A stretch of DNA of 64,000 nucleotides from DATASD01 sp035478835. Lineage in GTDB: Bacteria; Patescibacteriota; Saccharimonadia; Saccharimonadales; UBA4665. The translations under genes were made by a program, and so were the position numbers. Where the stretch lies: NCBI GenBank assembly GCA_035478835.1, contig DATIJH010000002.1:124001-188000 (forward strand), written 5' to 3'. Below are positions 8,404 through 17,679 of this stretch, one piece after another. A model generated the notes under the pieces. It saw only the letters and a program-made list of their open reading frames with translations, was not told where the DNA came from and searched no databases. Numbering within the stretch: the first letter of the stretch is position 1; every line of letters begins with the position of its first letter.

Positions 8404-10314
8404 ATGACTATGACTATGACTGCTCAACAAATTCGCGCTGCGTATTTGGACTTTTTCAAACAGCGCGGCCACAAAATTATTCCGCGGGCGCTGTTAGTGC
8501 CGCAAAACGATCCGTCAACGCTGTTCACCGGCTCCGGCATGCAGCCCATGATTCCGTATTTGTTGGGCGAGGAACACCCGGAAGGCGTGCGGCTTGGCGA
8601 CAGTCAAACCTGTTTGCGCGCACAGGACATCGACGAAGTCGGCGACAACCGCCACACCACCTTTTTTGAAATGCTTGGCAACTGGAGCCTGGGCGATTAC
8701 TTTAAGGCCGAGCAAATCGCCTGGATGTTCGAGTTCCTGACAGAGGTCGTTGGCCTCGACGCCAGCAAACTGTACGTCACATGTTTTATCGGCGCGCCCG
8801 AATACGATGTGCCAAAAGACACCGAAGCCGCCGAACTCTGGCAAAAATTATTCAAAGAAAAGAAGCAGATCGACGCTGGTATTGCCGACATTGGCTCCGA
8901 AGCAGACGGCTACAAGCGTGGTATCAAACCGGGCGAGCGCATCTTTTATTATGATGGTTCCAAAAACTGGTGGAGCCGAAACGGCCGGCCCGAAACCACA
9001 CCGGTGGGCGACCCGTGCGGCCCAGACTCCGAAATGTTTTACGATTTCGGCACGCCACATAACACCGAATACGGTGCGCAGTGCCACCCCAACTGCGATT
9101 GCGGCCGCTTTATGGAAATCGGCAATAACGTCTTTATGGCGTACCGCAAGGTGGCCGAGGGCAAATTTGAACTGCTCGAAAAGCCGAACATCGATCACGG
9201 CTCCGGCCTGGAGCGCATCGCCGCTGCCGCTCTGAACGATCCGGACGTCTTTAAAATCAGCGTGCTCTGGCCGATCATCCAAAAACTCGAAAGCATTTCG
9301 GGCAAAAAGTATGACAGCCACACCGAAAGCATGCGCGTCATCGCCGACCACCTGCGTGCCGCAACCTTCTTGGCGGTCGACGGCATCGTGCCAAGCAACA
9401 AAGAACAGGGTTATGTGATGCGCCGCCTGGTGCGCCGGGCCATCCGGTTCGCGTTCGAGCTGGGCGTGGAGCAAAACTTTATGGAGCAAATCGTGCCAGT
9501 TATTGCCGATTTGTACCACGAAGATTTCCCGGATGTCGCCGAAAGCCGCGAGCGCGTCATCGAAGTTTTAGTTAAAGAAGAAAAAGTCTTCCGCCAAACG
9601 CTCCGCAAAGGTATTCAGGAGTTCCGCAAAATGGTTGGCCAAAGCCAAAACGTTACAGGCGAAATCGTGTTCAAATTGTATGACACCTATGGCTTTCCGG
9701 TTGAACTGAGCCTGGAAGAAGCATTTACGCAAAACGCCAAAGTCGCTGATGACTGGCAAAACGAGTTCGATCGGCTGATGCGCGAGCAAAAAGAGCGGTC
9801 GCAAACTGCGGCCAAAGGCGTATTCAAAGGCGGCCTCGGCGGCCAAACCATGCAGCACAAAAAGTACCACACTGCCACGCACCTGATGTACCAGGCGCTG
9901 CGCCAAACGCTCGGCGATCACGTTATCCAGCACGGCAGCAACATCACCGAAGAGCGCCTGCGTTTTGACTTTTCACACCCCGAAAAAGTCACGCCCGAGC
10001 AGCTCAAACAAGTCGAAGACATCGTCAACGAACAAATCCAAAAAGACCTCAAAGTCAGCTACGCCGAATACCCAACCAAGGTCGCGCGCGAAGAAATGGG
10101 CGCGCTGGGCGCCTTTGGCGACCGCTACGGCGACACCGTAAAAGTCTACAAAATGATCGCCGATGGCGCCGACAAGCCGTTCAGTTTTGAAATTTGCGGT
10201 GGCCCACACGTTGACCACACCGGTCAGCTCGCCGAAGACGGCAAGCGCTTCAAGATCCTGAAAGAAGAAGCGAGCTCGGCCGGCATTCGCCGCATCAAAG
10301 CTGTTTTGCAGTAG
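8404..10314 (+). CDS. alaS: Alanyl-tRNA synthetase, short form
   Basis: AlaRS charges tRNA-Ala. The 636 residues hold the class II catalytic core (FKQRGHKII, STLFTGSGMQPM, ARTC-like LRAQDID, GSGLERIAA), the tRNA-recognition region and the editing domain with HTATH and CGGPH zinc ligands. The protein ends right after the editing (tRNA_SAD) domain with GIRRIKAVLQ. The C-terminal oligomerisation/C-Ala (DHHA1) part that takes usual bacterial enzymes to about 870 residues is missing. A clean stop and intact core argue for a natural short form. The start is set at the first ATG of a repeated ATGACT; a longer upstream frame is unlikely. Confidence 0.93.
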   Translation: MTMTMTAQQIRAAYLDFFKQRGHKIIPRALLVPQNDPSTLFTGSGMQPMIPYLLGEEHPEGVRLGDSQTCLRAQDIDEVGDNRHTTFFEMLGNWSLGDYFKAEQIAWMFEFLTEVVGLDASKLYVTCFIGAPEYDVPKDTEAAELWQKLFKEKKQIDAGIADIGSEADGYKRGIKPGERIFYYDGSKNWWSRNGRPETTPVGDPCGPDSEMFYDFGTPHNTEYGAQCHPNCDCGRFMEIGNNVFMAYRKVAEGKFELLEKPNIDHGSGLERIAAAALNDPDVFKISVLWPIIQKLESISGKKYDSHTESMRVIADHLRAATFLAVDGIVPSNKEQGYVMRRLVRRAIRFAFELGVEQNFMEQIVPVIADLYHEDFPDVAESRERVIEVLVKEEKVFRQTLRKGIQEFRKMVGQSQNVTGEIVFKLYDTYGFPVELSLEEAFTQNAKVADDWQNEFDRLMREQKERSQTAAKGVFKGGLGGQTMQHKKYHTATHLMYQALRQTLGDHVIQHGSNITEERLRFDFSHPEKVTPEQLKQVEDIVNEQIQKDLKVSYAEYPTKVAREEMGALGAFGDRYGDTVKVYKMIADGADKPFSFEICGGPHVDHTGQLAEDGKRFKILKEEASSAGIRRIKAVLQ

Positions 10315-10381
10315 TTTTTGCATTTTTATAAACTCCATAGCGCGGACAGGGTGTGACCTTTAAGGTTGCGCGGGCAGCGCG

Positions 10382-10390
10382 TGGTATAAT
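10382..10390 (+). promoter_or_regulatory. Extended -10 box upstream of the ftsA-like operon
   Basis: TGG followed by TATAAT is a near-consensus box ending 11 nt before the ATG at 10402. At most a few leader bases are expected, with no Shine-Dalgarno site. Confidence 0.6.
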
Positions 10391-10401
10391 TAATTACGAT
10401 T

Positions 10402-11751
10402 ATGCTTGATAAGATGAAGAACCTCAGTCAAGTTGTAGCTTCGAGGGTCGCCAATGAGGCCTCCCGCGCAGTAAACAAGGCGACCAAAACCAAGGCCCTA
10501 GGCAAAAGCAAAAAAGGCGCACAAGAAGAATATTTAGTTGCGCTCGATATTGGCACCGAGTTCGTGAAGGCGCTCGTTGGCCGGGTGAAGCCGGATGGCG
10601 TCGAAATTATTGGCGTTGGCCGTGCGCATCAGGCGTTAAGCGACATGCAAGCTGGCGCCATCGCCGATATCAGCAGCGTGGTAGAAAATTGTGATAAAGC
10701 CTTAAGCCAGGCCGAAGACCAAGCCGGCGTCAGTGCTCGCACCGCTGTTATTGGTATTGCCGGCGAGCTGGTAAAAGGCACAACTACAACCGTGCGGGTT
10801 TCGCGCAAGCAGGCCGACAAAGCGCTTGACCTTGCCGAAATGGAACGGATTATTAAGCTTGTGCAACAGCGGGCAGAAGCCAAGGCTAAACAGCAGCTGG
10901 CATGGGAACTTGGCGGCAAAGAAGTCGAAGTGCGCCTGGTAAACAGCGCGCTCGTCGGCATCGAAATCGACGGCTACAAAGTAACCAACCCAATCGGTTT
11001 TCAGGGACGCGACATTGTAGTACAGCTGTACACGGCGTTTGCGCCCATGATTCACATCGGTGCTCTTGAGCGCACCGCACAACAGCTCGACCTTGATTTA
11101 CTGGCGGTAGCGGCCGAGCCGTTTGCCGTGGCTCGCTCCGTTATTGGCGACAACGCCAACGCCAGCATGAGCGCCATTTTAATGGACGTCGGCGGCGGCA
11201 CCACAGACATCGCCGTCATCAACGACGGCGGCGTGCAGGGCACCAAAATGTTCGGCATTGGCGGCCGTGCCTATACGCGTTCGGTTGAGCGCGAACTCAG
11301 CGTTGAATTCGATGTAGCCGAAGAGCTCAAACTGGGGTTAAGCGACAACCACATTCCGCCGCAAAAAATCCCCGCCGTCGAAGGCGCGCTCAATAAAACG
11401 CTCGATGTTTGGATGAGCGGCGTGGAGCTGGCGCTGGGCGAATTCGATAAGCTCGACCACTTGCCGTTCCGCCTGTTGCTCTGCGGCGGCGGTTCCAGCC
11501 TGGACATGCTCATGGACAAATTGCAGGACACCGACTGGTACACCAAGCTGGCGTTTACGCGCAAACCCACTGTGCAGCACATTCAACCGAGTCAGGTGAT
11601 CGGCATTGTTGACAAAACGGGCTACGTCACCGATCATACATTCATCACCGCCATGGGCTTGTTGCGCGTTGGCCTTGATACCACGCAATTCGCGGGCAAT
11701 GATCCGGCCAGCTCAATGCGCGAGAAGTTAGATAGGATGCTACGAGTATGA
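10402..11751 (+). CDS. ftsA: FtsA-like actin-family ATPase
   Basis: The 449-residue protein has the actin/Hsp70 nucleotide-binding fold: phosphate-1 loop ALDIGTEFVKALVG, an SHS2-type insert, phosphate-2 loop LMDVGGGTTDIAVI, and the adenosine motif LLCGGGSSLDML. The order matches FtsA, the membrane adaptor that links FtsZ to the divisome. The last residues (MREKLDRMLRV) could form the amphipathic targeting helix. The N-terminal 45 residues are a basic extension. PilM is a related alternative, but no pilN/pilO follows. It overlaps the next gene by ATGA, so the two products are translationally coupled and probably interact. Confidence 0.75.
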   Translation: MLDKMKNLSQVVASRVANEASRAVNKATKTKALGKSKKGAQEEYLVALDIGTEFVKALVGRVKPDGVEIIGVGRAHQALSDMQAGAIADISSVVENCDKALSQAEDQAGVSARTAVIGIAGELVKGTTTTVRVSRKQADKALDLAEMERIIKLVQQRAEAKAKQQLAWELGGKEVEVRLVNSALVGIEIDGYKVTNPIGFQGRDIVVQLYTAFAPMIHIGALERTAQQLDLDLLAVAAEPFAVARSVIGDNANASMSAILMDVGGGTTDIAVINDGGVQGTKMFGIGGRAYTRSVERELSVEFDVAEELKLGLSDNHIPPQKIPAVEGALNKTLDVWMSGVELALGEFDKLDHLPFRLLLCGGGSSLDMLMDKLQDTDWYTKLAFTRKPTVQHIQPSQVIGIVDKTGYVTDHTFITAMGLLRVGLDTTQFAGNDPASSMREKLDRMLRV

Positions 11752-13481
11752 GTACAGGCACAAGTTTAGCGAACCCGGCAAACGCCGGCAAAGAAACGAT
11801 TTACGTCGACATTGACGACGAGATCACGACAATTATTGATAAAGTGCGCGGCTCGTCGCAAAAAATTGTAGCGCTTGTGCTGCCCAAGCGGGCAACCATG
11901 CTGCAAAGCGTTGTTAACATGAAGCTGCTCAAGCGCACCGCCGATGACGCCAAAAAACATCTGGTGTTAATTACGACCGAAGCCGGCCTGCTGCCACTTG
12001 CGGGCGGTGTTGGTTTGTATGTTGCCAAAAACTTGCAGTCCAAACCCGAAATTCCAGAGCTACCGGGTGCCCAGATTCTGCCGGACGACACCGAAGAGGC
12101 GCTGACAATGGACGACGAAAAACCGGCCGCGCCCAAGTTTGATAAAAACCAAGCCGTCGGTGAGCTTGCCGCCGGTACGATTTCGGCTGCAGCTGTTGAA
12201 GACACCATCGACCTTGATAATGACGGTGACGACGACGCCAACATGCCGGCGTCGGCTCCGGCAAGCGCTAAAAAGGCCAAGAAACCAAAAGGCCAATTTA
12301 AAATCCCGAACTTTAACCGTTTCCGGCTGATGCTCGTGCTCGGTATTGCCGCACTGATCTTGCTGATTGGTGGTTGGATACTGTGCTTTAATGTGCTGCC
12401 AAAGGCAAGCATTCTGGTCAAAACAAATGCCAGCAACGTCACCAATAACGTAACCGTTACATTCAGCACGACCGCAACAGCTGCGAATGCTACGACGCTG
12501 CCCGCGCAGGTTCAGCAGACAAGCAAGAGCTATTCGCAGCAAGTTCCGGCCACTGGCCAGAAAGACAACGGTACCAAGGCGAGCGGCCAGGTGACGATGA
12601 CCGCCCAGGAGTGCGGAAGCATTAATCAGGCGCCAGACGTACCGGCAGGAACGGGAATTAGCTCAAATGGACTGACCTTTATTACTCAACAAAATACCTC
12701 TTTCAGCGTTAATGGAAGAGTACAAAATCATTGTATAACTTACGCAGCTGTATCGCCGACACCTGTACTCGCGCAAAATAATGGTGATAAGTACAATGTG
12801 CCTGCCGGAGACTTTACTATTGCCGGCCGCTCCGATGTGACCGCATCGTCAAGCAGCGCGATGGCTGGCGGTACGAGTGTTATTGTGAAGATTGTACAGC
12901 AATCCGACATCGACGGTGCCAAGCAAAAGATTACCAGCCAAGACACGTCGGCCATAAAACAGCAACTGATGAGCGCGTTGCAGGCGGCAGGTCTGACGCC
13001 GATCCAGGCAACCTTCCAGGCGGGCGCGCCTGCGCCAACGCAAACAGCGAACGCTGGCGACCAGGCCGACACGGTCACGGTGAGCGAAACTGTAAATTAC
13101 ACTATGTTTGGCGCTAAGCAAACCGACCTCCACAGTCTCGTCGAAGCAAACGTCAAGAAGCAAATCGATACTTCCAAGCAAGTGCTGCTGGACGACGGTC
13201 TTTCGCAAGCAACTTACACGGTACAAAGTCAAGATGCCTCGAAGGCGATCGTGGCACTACAAGACACGGCAGTCGCCGGTCCGGACCTTAAGGTTGACGC
13301 GCTCAAGCCGCAGGTTGCTGGCAAAAAAGCTGCTGATGCCGAGAGCGTCATCAAGGCCAACCCCGGCGTGACTGACGTGAGCGTTAACTACAGTCCGTTC
13401 TGGGTGTCCGCTATTCCTAAGAACACCAGCAAAATTACGATCGTTATTGAGAAGCCTTCGCAGAATGGCTCAGGATCCTAG
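11748..13481 (+). CDS. FtsA-coupled bitopic membrane protein
   Basis: The 577-residue protein has a compact N-terminal cytoplasmic domain (about 17-95, IYVDIDDEITTIIDKV and VALVLPKRATML), an acidic Pro/Ala linker, one membrane helix (about 193-215) and an exported C-terminal half of beta-rich, Ser/Thr/Ala-rich sequence with two cysteines. Part of the outer region (ASSSSAMAGGTSVIVKIV) resembles baseplate-J-like segments. Coupling to the FtsA-like gene and position before ruvX and mltG suggest a divisome or envelope scaffold joining the ATPase to the wall. The function is inferred. Confidence 0.6.
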   Translation: MSTGTSLANPANAGKETIYVDIDDEITTIIDKVRGSSQKIVALVLPKRATMLQSVVNMKLLKRTADDAKKHLVLITTEAGLLPLAGGVGLYVAKNLQSKPEIPELPGAQILPDDTEEALTMDDEKPAAPKFDKNQAVGELAAGTISAAAVEDTIDLDNDGDDDANMPASAPASAKKAKKPKGQFKIPNFNRFRLMLVLGIAALILLIGGWILCFNVLPKASILVKTNASNVTNNVTVTFSTTATAANATTLPAQVQQTSKSYSQQVPATGQKDNGTKASGQVTMTAQECGSINQAPDVPAGTGISSNGLTFITQQNTSFSVNGRVQNHCITYAAVSPTPVLAQNNGDKYNVPAGDFTIAGRSDVTASSSSAMAGGTSVIVKIVQQSDIDGAKQKITSQDTSAIKQQLMSALQAAGLTPIQATFQAGAPAPTQTANAGDQADTVTVSETVNYTMFGAKQTDLHSLVEANVKKQIDTSKQVLLDDGLSQATYTVQSQDASKAIVALQDTAVAGPDLKVDALKPQVAGKKAADAESVIKANPGVTDVSVNYSPFWVSAIPKNTSKITIVIEKPSQNGSGS

Positions 13482-13893
13482 TACTGTCATTGCGCTCGAT
13501 GTAGGTGCGCGCCGGATCGGCGTTGCCATTGCTACGCAGGGCGCGCGGTTGGCCCGGCCGCTCACCACGTTGCTCAATACAGAGACGATTTTGTCAGATA
13601 TTCAACAGCTTATTCAGGCTCAGCATGCTAGCATGATTTGTGTAGGTTTGCCGCGCGGCCTTGACGGGCAAGAAACGCAGCAGACTCGCACGGTGCAGGC
13701 ATTTGCCGCCGAACTGCAGCAAACACTCAGCTTGCCTATAAACTTTCAGGATGAAGCAGTGACGTCGCGCCAGGCCGAGGCCGAACTACAAGCGCGCGGG
13801 AAACCGTACGCCAAAGGTGACATTGATGCGCTCGCCGCAACGTACATCCTCGAAGATTTTTTACGTGACCACAAGGAGGTGCTCGCCGCATGA
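13465..13893 (+). CDS. ruvX: RuvX/YqgF-family putative pre-16S rRNA nuclease
   Basis: The 142-residue protein has an RNase H-like fold with ALDVGARRIGVAIA at the start, VGLPRGLDG in the middle, FQDEAVTSRQAE and the C-terminal DIDALAATYILEDFL, all typical of YqgF/RuvX. The family matures 16S rRNA 5' ends and has been linked to Holliday-junction resolution. Start ATG 13465 lies inside the end of the preceding gene; a GAGAAG site precedes it. It overlaps mltG by ATGA. The ruvX-mltG neighbourhood is common in bacteria. Confidence 0.85.
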   Translation: MAQDPSTVIALDVGARRIGVAIATQGARLARPLTTLLNTETILSDIQQLIQAQHASMICVGLPRGLDGQETQQTRTVQAFAAELQQTLSLPINFQDEAVTSRQAEAELQARGKPYAKGDIDALAATYILEDFLRDHKEVLAA

Positions 13894-14936
13894 AATACCA
13901 CGCTAGACCTGTAAAACGCCGCTGGCCGCGCCGGCTCCTCTGGATTATCGTAGTGGTAGTAGTGCTGCTGGTTGGTGCAACCGCAGGAATCCGCACGATT
14001 TATGACCAAAATCTCAAACCGGTAAGCTCGAGCGACACGACCATAATGGTGACTATTGCCGGCGGCTCGTCCGTAAAAGAAATCGGCTCGAAGCTCAAAG
14101 GCATGGGCTTGATACGCAGCACCTGGGCGTTTGAGTGGTATGTGAGCAGTAATGAAGTGCGCAGCGCCCTGCAGGCCGGCACCTACGCGCTGCGGCCCAA
14201 CCAGTCTATGGCGCAGATCGTGGCGCAGCTGACGCATGGCAAGATCGCCACGAACCTGGTCACGATATTGCCGGCACAGCGCCTCGATCAGCTGCGGAGC
14301 GCTTTTAAAAATGCCGGCTACAGCGATCAGGAGGTGACGAACGCGCTCGACCCCGCTAATTATTCGAATAATGCCGCGCTGGTAGATAAACCGGCCGGGG
14401 CGAGCCTTGAGGGCTATTTGTATCCGGACTCGTTCCAAAAGGATTCCGGCACCAGCCTACAGACAATTTTAAATGAATCGCTCGACGAAATGGGCAAGCG
14501 CTTGACGCCTGACCTGCGCTCTGCTTTCGCGGCCGAAGGCCTGAGCACTTATCAGGGGATTATTCTGGCCTCGATTGTTGAGCAAGAGGTGAGCAATCCA
14601 ACTGACCGCGCCCAAGCTGCGCAAGTATTTCTTGCGCGTCTGCATTCCGGGATACCGCTTGGCTCGGACGTGACGGCATTCTACGGTGCAATCCTAGCCG
14701 GCAAAACACCCTCGGTTGCCTACGATTCACCCTACAATACCCGACTGCACCAGGGGTTGCCCCCAGCTCCGATCAGCAACGTGAGTGATATCTCATTGCA
14801 AGCGGTGGCGCATCCGGCGGCTACGAACTGGCTGTACTTTGTATCCGGGGATGACGGCAAAACGTACTTCTCGCAGACCGAGCAAGAACATGAAGCTCAA
14901 ACCGCTCAATATTGCCATAAATTATGCCAGCAATAG
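13890..14936 (+). CDS. mltG: Endolytic murein transglycosylase
   Basis: MltG cuts nascent glycan strands and so ends peptidoglycan polymerisation. The 348 residues show a short basic tail, one membrane helix (about 16-35), a LysM-like region and the YceG catalytic domain. The catalytic glutamate is in SIVEQEV (about E231), with PYNTRLHQGLPPAPISN and YFVSGDDGKTYFS near the end. Length and order match the family. It is the last gene of the ftsA-like operon, which ties wall synthesis to division. Confidence 0.92.
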   Translation: MKYHARPVKRRWPRRLLWIIVVVVVLLVGATAGIRTIYDQNLKPVSSSDTTIMVTIAGGSSVKEIGSKLKGMGLIRSTWAFEWYVSSNEVRSALQAGTYALRPNQSMAQIVAQLTHGKIATNLVTILPAQRLDQLRSAFKNAGYSDQEVTNALDPANYSNNAALVDKPAGASLEGYLYPDSFQKDSGTSLQTILNESLDEMGKRLTPDLRSAFAAEGLSTYQGIILASIVEQEVSNPTDRAQAAQVFLARLHSGIPLGSDVTAFYGAILAGKTPSVAYDSPYNTRLHQGLPPAPISNVSDISLQAVAHPAATNWLYFVSGDDGKTYFSQTEQEHEAQTAQYCHKLCQQ

Positions 14937-14989
14937 CCCCTCATAACAGGGGTGGCGCGCCCCAAAAAGCTTGCGGGCGGGGCGCTATT

Positions 14990-15151
14990 TGGTATAATTA
15001 TAAGCGTATCTGGCATGTCCGCACGGCGACCGCTGTTACGCATGCAAGGTACTCTTTTGCTGTCAATTTCATTAAAGAGGCGAGCGGATCGAAAACTCGC
15101 AAAATTAGGTAAGAAACAGCCGGAGATAGGCAATATTGCCAGGAGAATTGT
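14990..15151 (+). promoter_or_regulatory. Promoter and long leader of the LysM-CHAP gene
   Basis: TTGGTATAAT places a consensus -10 at 14993-14998. The predicted transcript starts near 15005 and has a leader of about 147 nt, long for this genome. It contains a gcgag...ctcgc hairpin (about 15082-15102) and a perfect 12-bp palindrome ggcaatattgcc (15129-15140) directly abutting the AGGAG site at 15141-15145. The arrangement suggests post-transcriptional control; I could not match it to a known riboswitch. Confidence 0.5.
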
Positions 15152-16324
15152 ATTAGTCAATCAAATCCTCACACTTTAACGGAGCAGCTATCAAAATCGC
15201 GCCGTTTCAGTAATTTGTTGAATCCCCTGCGCAAACGGTTTGCGCGTAAGTCGGTGCGCAAGCGTTCATTGCGCTACGCTCTGTTAACTGGTAACGTCGT
15301 GCTGCTGGCTGGCATTGTGTTCTTTGTGTTCCACGGCTCGCACGCGGCTCCGGCAACGGTAAATTTGTCGAATGCGACCGCCGCCGGCCACAGCACGGCT
15401 GCCGGTCCGCTCGACCAGCTGTCGTCGGCCGACATTGCTACAAGCATCGCGCGTATGGCAAGTCTGCCCGAGGCTGGTGAGGTGGCCAACCAGGCAATTA
15501 GCGTGAACGCTGAAATGGCGATTACGCCTGCCGATAACACCGTGGTTGCCAAACCGCAGGCGGTGCTGACAGCGCTTAAATCGCGCAAAGATATTCAGAC
15601 ATATACTGCCGCGGCTGGCGATACCATCAGCAGCATTGCCGCTAAATTTAACATCACCTCCGACAGTATCCGGTGGTCAAACGGTCTTACGGGCGATACT
15701 GTTGCAGCTGGTACAAAACTGACGATTCCGCCGGTAACAGGTATTGTGTACACTGTTAAGTCCGGCGATACGCCCGACACCTTGGCGCAAAAATACAAGG
15801 CCGACCGCACGCAAATCATCGCTTATAACGACGCCGAAATCTCAGGCCTCAAGGTAGGCGAGCAAATTATTATTCCAAACGGTCAACAGGCGGCCGCGGT
15901 CTCGACGTATAGCACGGGCGGATCGTACGGCCTGGGCTACCTGGGCGGCACGCCATCGTACGGCGCAAACGGCTATGACTATGGTTTTTGTACCTGGTAC
16001 GCAGCGAACCGGCGTGCGCAGCTGGGTAATCCGGTACCCGGCAACCTTGGCGACGCGTACACATGGGCGTACCGCGCGGCCAGCTTTGGCATTCCAACCG
16101 GCAGCGCGCCGCAAGTCGGTGCCGTCGCCGTTAAACATAGCAGCGCGCCTGGCCATGTGGCCGTTGTTGAGTCGGTGAATGCCGACGGCAGTTTCTGGAT
16201 TTCGGAAATGAATTCGTACGGACAGGTCTCGATGGCGAACGGGGCTGGGGCCGGCGGCTGGGGCCGCGTAGATTACAAGCTGATCGCCGCCGGGGGCGCC
16301 AGCGGATATACGTTTATTTACTAG
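15152..16324 (+). CDS. LysM-CHAP cell-wall hydrolase
   Basis: The protein is a secreted peptidoglycan amidase or endopeptidase candidate. In order: a basic N-terminus, one membrane segment or signal (about 48-68), two LysM modules (YTAAAGDTISSIAAKF and YTVKSGDTPDTLAQKY), a Gly/Tyr linker and a C-terminal CHAP domain with the catalytic cysteine in FCTWYAANRR and histidine in GHVAVVE. There is no ATG or GTG in a suitable place. AGGAG (15141-15145) is 6 nt before ATT at 15152, giving ISQSNPHTLTEQLS, 390 residues. A TTG at 15215 would give 369 residues but has no ribosome site. I favour the ATT. Confidence 0.8.
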   Translation: MSQSNPHTLTEQLSKSRRFSNLLNPLRKRFARKSVRKRSLRYALLTGNVVLLAGIVFFVFHGSHAAPATVNLSNATAAGHSTAAGPLDQLSSADIATSIARMASLPEAGEVANQAISVNAEMAITPADNTVVAKPQAVLTALKSRKDIQTYTAAAGDTISSIAAKFNITSDSIRWSNGLTGDTVAAGTKLTIPPVTGIVYTVKSGDTPDTLAQKYKADRTQIIAYNDAEISGLKVGEQIIIPNGQQAAAVSTYSTGGSYGLGYLGGTPSYGANGYDYGFCTWYAANRRAQLGNPVPGNLGDAYTWAYRAASFGIPTGSAPQVGAVAVKHSSAPGHVAVVESVNADGSFWISEMNSYGQVSMANGAGAGGWGRVDYKLIAAGGASGYTFIY

Positions 16325-16379
16325 TAAGGCGGCCGTCAGCGACAGCTCTTACTTAACAGTGGTAATTTTGTCCACAGTT

Positions 16380-16388
16380 TGCTACAAT
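16380..16388 (+). promoter_or_regulatory. Extended -10 box, leaderless start of obg
   Basis: TTTGC followed by TACAAT (16383-16388) ends 7 nt before the obg ATG, with no Shine-Dalgarno site. Confidence 0.55.
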
Positions 16389-16395
16389 AACAGAT

Positions 16396-17679
16396 ATGAA
16401 TTTTATTGATCACGTAACGGTCACGCTGCAGGCGGGCAATGGCGGCAACGGCATTGTCAGTTTTCGGCATGAAAAGTTCGTAGATCGCGGCGGTCCGGAT
16501 GGCGGCGATGGCGGCGATGGCGGCAGTATTATTCTGCAGGCCAGCCGCAACCAAAACACGCTGCTGCGGTTCCGTTACCAAAAAGAGGTTGTGGCCGAGA
16601 ACGGCAGAGATGGCGGCAAAGTGCGCAAACACGGCCGCAGCGCACCAAACACAATCGTACCGGTACCGGTGGGCACAAGCGTTGTTGATGACGAAACCGG
16701 TGAAGTTTTGGCTGATCTCACCGCCGACGACCAAACGGCCGTGATCGCCAAAGGCGGCAAGGGTGGTTTTGGCAACGCACACTTTTTGTCGTCGCGCCGC
16801 CAAGCACCGCGCATCGCCGAAAAAGGCGACAGGGGCGAGCTGCGCACGGTGCGGTTTGAACTCAAAATGATCGCCGATGTCGGACTTGTGGGCCTGCCGA
16901 ACGCTGGTAAATCCACGCTGCTGAGCGTGGTAAGCAACGCCCGGCCAGAGATCGCCGACTACCCGTTCACAACGCTGACGCCGAACCTTGGCGTGGTTGA
17001 TGTGGACGGGCAGGCGAGCTTGCTGTTCGCCGACATTCCAGGACTCATCGAAGGCGCCGCGGCCGGCAAAGGCTTGGGCGACGACTTTTTGCGCCACGTG
17101 GAGCGCACGGCTGTTTTATTGCACCTTGTCGAGGCGTATCAGCCCGACGTCGCCGCAACTTACAAAACTATTCAAGCCGAACTCAAAGCCTACAAAGTTG
17201 ATCTTTCCAAAAAGCCGCAAGTGGTGGCGCTTACCAAAATCGAAGGTTTGGACGACGAAATCGTGCGCGACCAACTTGCTCAGCTCAAAAAGGCCGCACC
17301 AAAAGGCACGCCCATTTGCGCCATTTCGGCCCACACCAAGCAGGGAGTGCCAGAGTTATTGCGCACCCTGAAAGCGATTGTCGAAACCGAACGCGCCCGC
17401 CAGGCCGAACTCGAACCGGCCGAAGCCGAGCTGCCGGTCCTGCGAATCGAAAACACGCAAGACGCCTGGACGGTGACCAAACTCAGCGAGCATCACTTTA
17501 TGGTACAAGGCAAAAAGGTTGAACGCTTTGCGGCCCGCACGGACTTTTCGAGCGAGGCCGGCCTGCAACGTCTGCGCGACATCATGCGCAAAATGGGCAT
17601 TATGCACGGCCTCGTACGCCAAGGTGTTGAGCCAGAGGACAAAGTCACTATTGGTGACGCAGGCAGTTTTGAGTATTAA
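16396..17679 (+). CDS. obg: Obg-family GTPase
   Basis: Obg (CgtA) is an essential GTPase in large-subunit assembly and stress signalling. The 427-residue protein has the glycine-rich Obg fold (1-158), the G domain with GLPNAGKST (G1), the DIPGLIEGAA (G3) and ALTKIEG (G4, with TKIE in place of NKxD-type spacing), and a C-terminal OCT domain ending in EDKVTIGDAGSFEY. Length is typical. It converges directly on the next gene, with no spacer between the stop codons. Confidence 0.95.
   Translation: MNFIDHVTVTLQAGNGGNGIVSFRHEKFVDRGGPDGGDGGDGGSIILQASRNQNTLLRFRYQKEVVAENGRDGGKVRKHGRSAPNTIVPVPVGTSVVDDETGEVLADLTADDQTAVIAKGGKGGFGNAHFLSSRRQAPRIAEKGDRGELRTVRFELKMIADVGLVGLPNAGKSTLLSVVSNARPEIADYPFTTLTPNLGVVDVDGQASLLFADIPGLIEGAAAGKGLGDDFLRHVERTAVLLHLVEAYQPDVAATYKTIQAELKAYKVDLSKKPQVVALTKIEGLDDEIVRDQLAQLKKAAPKGTPICAISAHTKQGVPELLRTLKAIVETERARQAELEPAEAELPVLRIENTQDAWTVTKLSEHHFMVQGKKVERFAARTDFSSEAGLQRLRDIMRKMGIMHGLVRQGVEPEDKVTIGDAGSFEY

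Noticed and set aside
8848..9519. 223-residue minus-strand frame inside alaS
   Set aside because: alaS is unambiguous and the antisense frame has no protein-like motifs.
14990..15151. c-di-AMP (ydaO-type) riboswitch before the LysM-CHAP gene
   Set aside because: Such switches often precede wall hydrolases, but I could not find the conserved core; kept only as an unassigned leader.
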